5,443 nucleotides of DNA from assembly GCA_021205255.1 (NCBI GenBank), contig JAJPXW010000018.1, forward strand, positions 1 to 5,443, read 5' to 3'. This stretch comes from Burkholderiales bacterium (GTDB taxonomy: Bacteria > Pseudomonadota > Gammaproteobacteria > Burkholderiales > Burkholderiaceae_F). The translations under genes were made by a program, and so were the position numbers. This document shows positions 1 through 5,443 of this stretch, in pieces. The stretch's first letter is position 1, and each line of letters begins with the position of its first letter. The notes under the pieces are model-generated. The model was given only the letters and a program-made list of their open reading frames with translations, was not told where the DNA came from and made no database searches.

Positions 1-2562
1 ATAAAGAAGGAGCATCCCGGGCTTCTACTTTTGTTTCGCATGGGAGATTTCTACGAATGCTTCTTTGAAGACGCGGAAAAAATCCATAACCTTCTTGGAC
101 TGACTCTCACTTCCAGAGGAACCGATGCGTCAGGTGAGCGAATTCCAATGGCCGGCATGCCCTATATGTCCCTAGAACAGCATCTGGCAAGATTAGTCGG
201 CATGGGCATTAACGTTGGAATATGTGAGCAACTTGGAATTCCAGGCAAAGGCCTGATGGAAAGGAAACTTGTCCGGATATTGACTCCCGGCACTTTAACT
301 GACGAGGGTCTATTAAATGAAAAATCCGAAAGCTGCCTACTTGCCATTACACCCTCTAGAAAAGGAGAAAGGATTGCCTTGGCGTGGCTTATTCTTTCCT
401 CAGGCGTCTTTAAAGGGCTAGAAACGGCGGCTGAAGAACTTGGAAGTGAAACAGCCCGCATTTGTCCTTCCGAAATTCTCGTTCCAGAAAGATTCCGCGA
501 GGAAATGGAAAGATCGACTTGGAATCCAGCCATTACTTTTCTACCGGACTGGCATTTCGATTCAACTCGATCTGAGAAACTACTGCAAGACCAATTTGGC
601 ACTGCTACGCTAGAACCTTTCGGATTGCTTGAGCACCCGGAACTTATTTCTGCAGCTGGGGCAGTAATTGAGTATGCGAGACAAACTCAAGGCTCTGAGT
701 TACCGCATATCACCACGATAGAAATCGAAACCGATGGTGAAAATGTAAATCTTGATACTGCTACTCGAAGAAATCTTGAGATTTCACAGCCTTTGCGTGG
801 TGGCTCTAGTGACAATACTTTGATTTCGACTGTAGACCATTGCGCCACGACGATGGGTAGCAGGAGATTGCGCCTTTGGCTTAACTCTCCTACTCGAAGT
901 CAGGAGGAAGCTAAAAAACGCAATGAAACGATCAAGGCTATTTCCGATAAAGCCACTTTCCTCTATAGTTTTGCCGAAGTTCTAAAAGGAATGCCGGATT
1001 TTGAAAGGATTGCAACTCGCATTGCACTAGGGACTGTCAAGCCTACTGACTTGGCATCTTTACGGGACGCATTACCTGCTCTTGACCGACTAAGTGTTTT
1101 AGCTACTGAAATCAACACTGAATTATCAAGGAATCTTGCGCAATGGCTTTTAATTGATAAAGATTTCCACGACTTGCTTGTAAAAGCCCTGTTGCAATAT
1201 CCCAATAGCCATTTGAGGGACGGAGATGTTATAGCTAAGGGCTATTCGACTGAGCTAGATAGCCTTCGAAATTTAAGGGACCACAGCGGTACTTTTCTAA
1301 CCGACCTTGAAAAAAGAGAGCGGGAACGCACAGGAATTCCAAATTTACGAGTTGAATACAATTCCGTTCAAGGTTATTTCATAGAGATATCCAAAGGCCA
1401 AATTGATAAGGTACCTGAAAACTATCGCAGAAGACAGACTTTAAAGAATGCCGAGCGCTACATTACCGATGAACTGAAGAAGTTCGAAGAAGAAGCCATC
1501 AGTGCGCAGGAAAGAAGCAAAGCATTAGAAAAGGAGCTATTTGAAGATTTAGTAAAGAAATGCCAGCCATACTGCACTCACCTTCTAAGGGCGGCCGAAG
1601 CGGTAAGCATTCTCGACAGTCTCTATTCATTAGCCAATCACGCCGATGCCAATCACTGGGTGCAACCAGTATTTACTATCAAGCAGAAAATCAATATTAA
1701 AGGTGCTCGCCATCCTGTCGTTGAAAGGACAATTGACAACTATATTCCAAACGACTGCCTACTAGATATGGGCAGGCGTCTAATCATCATTACCGGTCCG
1801 AACATGGGCGGTAAGTCGACCTATATGCGCTCAGTGGCTTTAATCGTTCTTCTCGCCTACATTGGCAGTTTTGTTCCGGCCGAAAGCGCGGAAATTGGAC
1901 CGGTCGATAAGATATTGACGAGAATTGGCGCGGCCGACGATCTCGCTAAAGGTTTATCAACCTTTATGGTCGAAATGATGGAATCGGCCACTATTCTTCG
2001 CAATGCGACTGAGCAAAGCCTGGTTTTGATGGATGAAGTCGGTCGCGGAACATCGACTTTCGATGGTCTTTCCTTGGCTGGCGCCATTGCTGAGGACTTA
2101 GCGGTCAACAGAAAATGCATGACGCTTTTCGCTACGCATTATTTTGAGTTGACTCAATTGGAAAAAGCCTTGAGCTCCGTGGTTAATGTCCATGTGAGTG
2201 CAGCGCAATCATCAAAAAACATCGTTTTTCTCCATGAAATAAAGGAGGGACCAGCAAGCCAAAGTTACGGGATCGCCGTAGCCAAACTTGCAGGAGTTCC
2301 TAGAAATGTTATTAAAGGAGCACAAAAACTTCTTGCTAAGTTGGAGGAACGGGCGGCTAAATCAATGGAACCGCAACTTGACTTATTTCTTGATGGTGGA
2401 ATCGATGTCGCTCCACCAGAGGAAGAAGAAACAGAAACGAAAGAGGAAGACGTTTTAATCGAAGAGCTTTTAGGTCTTGATCTCGAAAGTATTTCGCCTA
2501 GGCAAGCCTGGGACATCCTAGGCGCACTGCAAGATAGAGCTAAGCAACTAAAGAAAGGCTGA
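1..2562 (+). CDS. mutS: DNA mismatch repair protein MutS (5' end outside window)
   Basis: MutS binds mismatches and small loops in DNA and, using ATP, recruits MutL to start methyl- or nick-directed repair. The open frame runs in from the window edge, so about 20 N-terminal residues are missing judging from the mismatch motif; 853 residues are visible (window numbering). The mismatch-reading motif GDFYE is at 15-19, with the stacking Phe at 17 and Glu at 19 (E. coli F36, E38). Connector, lever and clamp regions follow; the conserved RRQTLKNAERYIT block lies in the core. Walker A GPNMGGKST is at 599-607, the Walker B Asp-Glu at 678-679, and the conserved ATPase His (ATHYFELT) at 713. The C-terminal part has a QLDLF beta-clamp-binding motif at 792-796, an acidic Glu-rich linker, and a terminal SPRQA helix with R834 matching the E. 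coli tetramerisation Arg840. Length is normal and the frame intact. The TTG at 31 is an internal Leu codon, not the start. Confidence 0.98.
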   Translation: MKKEHPGLLLLFRMGDFYECFFEDAEKIHNLLGLTLTSRGTDASGERIPMAGMPYMSLEQHLARLVGMGINVGICEQLGIPGKGLMERKLVRILTPGTLTDEGLLNEKSESCLLAITPSRKGERIALAWLILSSGVFKGLETAAEELGSETARICPSEILVPERFREEMERSTWNPAITFLPDWHFDSTRSEKLLQDQFGTATLEPFGLLEHPELISAAGAVIEYARQTQGSELPHITTIEIETDGENVNLDTATRRNLEISQPLRGGSSDNTLISTVDHCATTMGSRRLRLWLNSPTRSQEEAKKRNETIKAISDKATFLYSFAEVLKGMPDFERIATRIALGTVKPTDLASLRDALPALDRLSVLATEINTELSRNLAQWLLIDKDFHDLLVKALLQYPNSHLRDGDVIAKGYSTELDSLRNLRDHSGTFLTDLEKRERERTGIPNLRVEYNSVQGYFIEISKGQIDKVPENYRRRQTLKNAERYITDELKKFEEEAISAQERSKALEKELFEDLVKKCQPYCTHLLRAAEAVSILDSLYSLANHADANHWVQPVFTIKQKINIKGARHPVVERTIDNYIPNDCLLDMGRRLIIITGPNMGGKSTYMRSVALIVLLAYIGSFVPAESAEIGPVDKILTRIGAADDLAKGLSTFMVEMMESATILRNATEQSLVLMDEVGRGTSTFDGLSLAGAIAEDLAVNRKCMTLFATHYFELTQLEKALSSVVNVHVSAAQSSKNIVFLHEIKEGPASQSYGIAVAKLAGVPRNVIKGAQKLLAKLEERAAKSMEPQLDLFLDGGIDVAPPEEEETETKEEDVLIEELLGLDLESISPRQAWDILGALQDRAKQLKKG

Positions 2563-2573
2563 TTTAAAGCCCT
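2555..2573 (-). terminator. Weak candidate terminator of the FKBP gene, overlapping the mutS stop
   Basis: Read on the minus strand, AGGGCT and AGCCTT can pair (six pairs, one of them G-U) around a 7-nt loop, followed by TTTCTTTAG. It lies 11 nt past the FKBP stop codon and overlaps the last mutS codons. The plus-strand version loses the G-U pair to an A-C mismatch and has no T-run, so the signal points to the FKBP transcript. The stem is short and the T-run interrupted, so this is only a candidate. Confidence 0.3.
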
Positions 2574-2583
2574 ATTTAGAAAT

Positions 2584-3090
2584 TCAGGATTGGGGTGGCA
2601 GTGGTACTTCAAACATCATTGGAGCGGTCTTCTCCATCTCCTCAATTTCTTCAGCAGTCGGTTTCTCGACATTCAAAATCTCCACATCGACTTTAATAGC
2701 CTCCCCTGCCAATGGATGGTTGCCATCAATAATGATGGGATCTCCTGAATCATCAATTACGGTATAAATTCTCCCATCATCGGGCTCTCCTGGGACGCCG
2801 CTTATCTTCATACCAACTTCTACGTGGTCGCTTAGAAGATTGGCAGGAACTGCTTTAATGAGTGTTTCGTCAAAGTCGCCAAAAGCTTGTCTTGGTTCTA
2901 GCTTGACTTCGACTTTATCGCCTACTTTCTTGCCCATTAAGGCTTTTTCCACTTCAGGAAAGATGTCCTCGTGTCCAATGAGAACTTTAACGCCGTCCGG
3001 ACCCGTATCTTCTTCTGAGCCATCGGCCATTTTTAGAGTGATTCTTAACGTTGCAACAGTATCGTTCCCAACGACATTGACTTCATCCAA
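2584..3090 (-). CDS. SlyD/SlpA-type FKBP peptidyl-prolyl cis-trans isomerase, TTG start
   Basis: A 168-residue cytoplasmic FKBP-family prolyl isomerase/chaperone; no signal peptide is visible. The FKBP fold is split: residues 10-72 contain the strand around ITLKMADG, the pocket Asp at 28, the GKKVGD turn and the AFG motif at 69-71. Residues about 74-121 are an insert-in-flap (chaperone) domain, and NHPLAG at 124-129 is the family hallmark. The usual SlyD Tyr positions read Ile17 and Phe70; Phe in AFG is also found in E. coli SlpA/FkpB, while Ile17 is less expected. The His/Cys-rich metal-binding tail of SlyD is absent; instead the C-terminus is acidic, ending in a Pro-rich tip. The protein is strongly acidic overall. 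TTG is chosen because an in-frame TGA lies seven codons upstream, AAAGGA sits 7 nt before it, and the next possible start (Met21) would remove the first beta-strand. It is convergent with mutS (21 nt apart). SlpA/FkpB versus SlyD naming cannot be settled here. Confidence 0.93.
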   Translation of the reverse strand: MDEVNVVGNDTVATLRITLKMADGSEEDTGPDGVKVLIGHEDIFPEVEKALMGKKVGDKVEVKLEPRQAFGDFDETLIKAVPANLLSDHVEVGMKISGVPGEPDDGRIYTVIDDSGDPIIIDGNHPLAGEAIKVDVEILNVEKPTAEEIEEMEKTAPMMFEVPLPPQS

Positions 3091-3097
3091 TTTGGAT

Positions 3098-3103
3098 TCC
3101 TTT
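3098..3103 (-). promoter_or_regulatory. Ribosome binding site deciding the TTG start of the FKBP gene
   Basis: AAAGGA on the minus strand lies 7 nt before the TTG codon at 3090. No in-frame ATG or GTG exists between the upstream TGA and codon 21, so this Shine-Dalgarno sequence is the main support for the non-ATG start. Confidence 0.75.
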
Positions 3104-3122
3104 CAAGTTTAGTAAAAGTCGG

Positions 3123-3152
3123 ATTCTAACCGCTGGCTAGACTGCTCTTTAA
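3123..3152 (-). promoter_or_regulatory. Possible sigma-70 promoter of the FKBP gene
   Basis: On the minus strand TAGAAT (3123-3128, five of six matches to the -10 consensus) lies about 33 nt ahead of the TTG start, with a poor -35 match TTAAAG (3147-3152) at an 18-nt spacing. A promoter is expected here because the gene lies past the bamC terminator. The -35 box is weak, so the exact position is uncertain. Confidence 0.25.
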
Positions 3153-3212
3153 TTTCAAGGCAATCAGACTGCCCAATTCATTGCCGACAAAAGCTCATAA
3201 CCAACTAAAGTA

Positions 3213-3269
3213 GATAAAACAAATCCCGCACCTGCGGAAATGGAGGCTTTAGTTGCAGGGGCGGGATTT
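3213..3269 (-). terminator. Intrinsic terminator of the dapA-bamC transcription unit
   Basis: Arms 3221-3235 and 3255-3269 pair over 15 positions with one mismatch: AAATCCCGC and CCTGC on one side, GCAGG and GCGGGATTT on the other, with a 19-nt loop. On the minus strand the stem is followed by GTTTTATC, giving a U-rich tail. It lies 18 nt past the bamC stop codon. The plus-strand side lacks a comparable T-run. A GC-rich stem plus U-tract of this quality is a convincing Rho-independent terminator, and it makes bamC the last gene of its unit. Confidence 0.85.
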
Positions 3270-3287
3270 AATTCAGATAGGTAATGG

Positions 3288-4469
3288 CTACCTAACCTGA
3301 ACTTGCTCTTGAAGCAAACTCAAAATCCTTGAAGAAGTGCTCAGAGGATCGGTTTGCGTACTGTCTGGTTCTGAAACTACTCGTGTTTTTTCTTGGTTAT
3401 CTGTTTGCAGGATGACCCTGTAAAGAGGCGCATCGATTGCTTTTTCTTTACCGAACCACTTAGTAAAGAGACCTTCGTCGTTTCTCTTCTTGACTTCGTA
3501 GTCTGGATCAAGATAGCGGATGTAGTAGATTCCAGCAGCCCTGTCGCGGTCTTCAATAGCAAAGCCTACACGGTCTAATGCCAGCCCTACTCTTCTCCAA
3601 GCCCTATCGAATGGCTCGTCGATAAGAAGAGCTACAACAGTCTTGCCATCCCTGCTCTTGATTTCCTGACTGACGTAATCAGGTTTTTCCGGCTCCTTCA
3701 ATGCCGCTATATCGATTTGGTCTCTCGTCTTCTGTTTCGGATTAAATTCGTTCTCAATACGCAGGGTAAGACGAGTGAGCATTTCCGCTTCTAGGTCCTT
3801 ATCGCCGGGCGCAGGCTGCCAAGCCGTCTGGCCGTCTTTATTGGTATAGACCTCAATCATCTTGCGGTGGGTAACGAAAATATCCGTTCCTCCAGTGGCA
3901 TCGCGCTCCAGTCTACAACGATAGCGGTCTCTTTCACCGGTTGAATAGGCGAAGTCAAGCAATTTGCCAAGAGTCGCACGGATGATGTCTTGTGGCAGAT
4001 TAGCTTTATTTTCAGCCCAGTTGGTTTCCATCACACCAGCTTTTGGATCCTCCCTTTCCACTTGCAGGCCCACTGATGGCCAAAAGTCAAGCACTGTGTT
4101 CCAAACCGTGTCGGGAGGAAGATTTACTTGAATGTATCTTTCGGAACCATCTTTGACTATCTTGGCCATAACGGTTTGCGGTACGACATTTGTCATCATA
4201 CCGGCTTCCGTCATTACGCCTGAAGCTAGCTTTCTTTGCTCTTCGGATTCAGCAACCTGAGTAGCAGTTACGACCATCGGTCGACCAGGCACGACAAAGC
4301 GATCGTCCATTGGTAACTGCGATAGATCTGGTGGAATTTGCAAAGGTGCACGGGTACTTGTGGTTTCGTACTGGATTTTTTCGTTAGTAAACGCAGAACC
4401 GAAGTACGAGCATCCTGTCAAAGAAAATATAACGCCACTTAAAACTATGAGGCGAGGGAATTGACCCAT
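3288..4469 (-). CDS. bamC: Outer membrane assembly lipoprotein BamC
   Basis: BamC (NlpB) is an accessory lipoprotein of the BAM complex, which folds beta-barrel proteins into the outer membrane; in E. coli its N-terminal stretch lies along BamD. The 393-residue product begins with a lipoprotein signal peptide: hydrophobic core 7-18 and lipobox LTGC with the lipidated Cys at 20. Ser follows at +2, so Lol sorting should send it to the outer membrane. Residues 21-105 are low in structure and Pro-rich (APLQIPPDLSQLP at 41-53), as in the BamD-binding segment. Two helix-grip domains follow, about 108-245 (WAENKANLPQD at 151-161, YSTGERDRYR at 175-184) and about 275-390 (EPFDRAWRRVGLALDRVGF at 285-303), joined by a charged linker. 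The ATG start has GGAG 8 nt upstream. It is co-oriented with dapA 91 nt upstream, and an intrinsic terminator follows. Identification rests on domain architecture and conserved blocks; confidence is high. Confidence 0.93.
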   Translation of the reverse strand: MGQFPRLIVLSGVIFSLTGCSYFGSAFTNEKIQYETTSTRAPLQIPPDLSQLPMDDRFVVPGRPMVVTATQVAESEEQRKLASGVMTEAGMMTNVVPQTVMAKIVKDGSERYIQVNLPPDTVWNTVLDFWPSVGLQVEREDPKAGVMETNWAENKANLPQDIIRATLGKLLDFAYSTGERDRYRCRLERDATGGTDIFVTHRKMIEVYTNKDGQTAWQPAPGDKDLEAEMLTRLTLRIENEFNPKQKTRDQIDIAALKEPEKPDYVSQEIKSRDGKTVVALLIDEPFDRAWRRVGLALDRVGFAIEDRDRAAGIYYIRYLDPDYEVKKRNDEGLFTKWFGKEKAIDAPLYRVILQTDNQEKTRVVSEPDSTQTDPLSTSSRILSLLQEQVQVR

Positions 4470-4477
4470 CTGTAAAA

Positions 4478-4481
4478 CTCC
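4478..4481 (-). promoter_or_regulatory. bamC ribosome binding site
   Basis: GGAG on the minus strand with an 8-nt spacer before the bamC ATG. It lies about 30 nt downstream of the intercistronic inverted repeat, so folding of that repeat would not directly cover it. Confidence 0.6.
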
Positions 4482-4510
4482 AACACCCTTAGGGAGGGCT
4501 ATTTTGTATT

Positions 4511-4547
4511 CTCAATGTGGTTGAGATTTTATCCCATCCACATTGAG
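4511..4547 (-). promoter_or_regulatory. Intercistronic hairpin between dapA and bamC (perfect 10-bp inverted repeat)
   Basis: CTCAATGTGG (4511-4520) and CCACATTGAG (4538-4547) are exact reverse complements separated by 17 nt. In the dapA-to-bamC direction the stem starts 13 nt after the dapA stop and is followed by AATACAAAAT, with no U-tract, so it does not look like a standard terminator. Possible roles are protection of the dapA mRNA 3' end, RNA processing, partial attenuation before bamC, or a protein-binding palindrome. The inverted repeat is seen directly; the function is inferred. Confidence 0.6.
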
Positions 4548-4560
4548 TTTGTGGAGTGTT

Positions 4561-5442
4561 TTAGATACAACCACCAATTTGTAGTGCTTGTTCCACTTTT
4601 GGACGGTTGGAAGCAGACAATGACGTAAGGGGTAGCCTAATACCGCCTGGTATTAACCCCATTCTCTGGAGAGCCCACTTAGGAGCAATTGGATTTGGTT
4701 CGCAGAATAGATCCTTATGTAGTGGCATTAATCTGTCGTTAATAGCGCGAGCGCCCTGTACATCGTTTGCTAATGCGAGATCGCACATCTGTTTCATTAG
4801 CGCCGGTGCTACGTTGGCGGTTACTGAAATTACGCCTTGGCCACCCATTAGCATTAGGGCTAGAGCAGAATCATCGCACCCGCTATAAATAGCAAATTCT
4901 TTATTCTTTGGTAATCTACCCATTAATTCAGTGGCTCTTGCAAGATCTCCAGTTGCGTCTTTCAGCCCAATGATATTAGGAATTTCCACAAGTCTTAGGA
5001 CTGTATCGTTTTTAAGATCGGCAACCGTGCGTCCTGGTACGTTATAGAGAATGATAGGTAAATCGACTTTTTCTGCGATTGTCTTGAAATGCAAGTACTG
5101 GCCTTCCTGCGTTGGCTTGTTGTAGTAAGGCACAACTTGCAAGCTAGCTACCGCTCCGACATCTTTTGTTTTTTGAGTGAGCTCGACTGCTTCGGCAGTC
5201 GAATTGGAGCCTGCTCCACCGATGATTGGAATTCTTCCCGCCGACTGTTCAACGGCAACTCTGATAATTTCAATGTGCTCCTCGGCGTTCACAGTTGGGC
5301 TTTCGCCTGTTGTACCAACTGCAACTATTGCGCTTGTACCAGCTGCAATATGCATATCGATAAGGTTTCTAAAGGAATCGTAGTCAATCGAGCCATCCTC
5401 AAACATCGGTGTAACGATTGCCACAATACTGCCTGTGATCAT
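4561..5442 (-). CDS. dapA: 4-hydroxy-tetrahydrodipicolinate synthase DapA
   Basis: DapA condenses pyruvate with aspartate semialdehyde, the first committed step of the diaminopimelate/lysine pathway that feeds peptidoglycan and protein synthesis. It is a cytoplasmic (beta/alpha)8-barrel enzyme. The 293 residues match the usual length (E. coli 292), and key residues fall on E. coli numbers: Thr44-Thr45 (GTTGE), Tyr106-Tyr107 (PYYN), Tyr133, Arg138 (YNVPGRT) and the Schiff-base Lys161 in GLKDATG. The lysine feedback site is partly kept: His56, Asn80, Glu84 and Tyr106 are present, while positions 49 and 53 are Pro and Ala, unlike E. coli Ala49 and His53. Feedback inhibition is therefore plausible but its strength unknown. 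The start ATG gives the family-typical MITGSIVAIVTPM; it sits one base from the window end, so its ribosome binding site is not visible. bamC follows 91 nt downstream on the same strand. Confidence 0.97.
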   Translation of the reverse strand: MITGSIVAIVTPMFEDGSIDYDSFRNLIDMHIAAGTSAIVAVGTTGESPTVNAEEHIEIIRVAVEQSAGRIPIIGGAGSNSTAEAVELTQKTKDVGAVASLQVVPYYNKPTQEGQYLHFKTIAEKVDLPIILYNVPGRTVADLKNDTVLRLVEIPNIIGLKDATGDLARATELMGRLPKNKEFAIYSGCDDSALALMLMGGQGVISVTANVAPALMKQMCDLALANDVQGARAINDRLMPLHKDLFCEPNPIAPKWALQRMGLIPGGIRLPLTSLSASNRPKVEQALQIGGCI

Positions 5443-5443
5443 G

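Noticed and set aside
31..33. TTG as a possible mutS start codon
   Set aside because: The same frame is open back to base 1 and encodes a conserved MutS segment (KKEHPGLLLLFR) before it; the TTG is an internal Leu codon and the true start lies upstream of the window.
162..602. Long open frame on the strand opposite mutS
   Set aside because: It lies wholly inside mutS, shows no recognisable protein features and has no ribosome binding site; it is an opposite-strand shadow of a well-conserved gene.
2620..2636. TGGAG/CTCCA hairpin as a mutS terminator
   Set aside because: Five base pairs, inside the FKBP coding sequence, and not followed by a T-run on the plus strand.
3140..3185. Direct repeat AGACTGC (3140-3146 and 3167-3173) and inverted pair GGCAAT/ATTGCC (3159-3164 and 3180-3185) upstream of the FKBP gene
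   Set aside because: Both are only 6-7 bp, imperfect when extended, and not placed convincingly against a clear promoter; chance is a sufficient explanation.
3377..3578. Small open frames on both strands inside bamC
   Set aside because: They overlap the second conserved BamC domain in other frames and show no family features.
4525..4535. TAAAAT-like -10 box on the minus strand in the dapA-bamC spacer as a separate bamC promoter
   Set aside because: No acceptable -35 hexamer was found at 16-18 nt, and the box falls in the loop of the inverted repeat; A/T-rich spacer sequence gives such matches easily.

Overview
The window looks like ordinary chromosomal DNA from a Gram-negative proteobacterium, most likely a betaproteobacterium (Burkholderiales-like) of moderate GC, in the mid-40s percent by eye. 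The evidence is a BamC lipoprotein whose first folded domain has the Burkholderiales-style run of conserved blocks (WAENKANLPQD, YSTGERDRYR, WQPAPGDKDLEAEML), a DapA that keeps E. coli residue numbering at every catalytic position, and a dapA-bamC gene pair as in many proteobacteria. The genus cannot be fixed from this window.

Layout. Positions 1-2562 (+) hold nearly all of mutS, the mismatch-recognition ATPase, lacking only about 20 N-terminal residues upstream of the window. After a 21-nt convergent gap comes a small SlyD/SlpA-type FKBP peptidyl-prolyl isomerase (2584-3090, -), which starts with TTG. A 197-nt gap follows, carrying the weak candidate promoter and the ribosome binding site of the FKBP gene and a strong intrinsic terminator facing the other way from bamC. 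bamC (3288-4469, -) and dapA (4561-5442, -) form a dapA-to-bamC transcription unit separated by 91 nt that contains a perfect 10-bp inverted repeat.

Function. The genes are housekeeping and not one pathway: DNA mismatch repair (MutS), proline isomerisation and chaperoning in the cytoplasm (FKBP), outer-membrane protein assembly (BamC) and lysine/diaminopimelate synthesis (DapA). DapA and BamC both serve the envelope, through peptidoglycan precursor supply and outer-membrane protein insertion.

No phage, insertion sequence, CRISPR array, tRNA/rRNA or defence island was seen, and no new multi-gene system. The best leads are RNA-level: a dapA-bamC intergenic sequence that can fold in two mutually exclusive ways, and a bamC terminator whose loop has a 9-nt complement just downstream.
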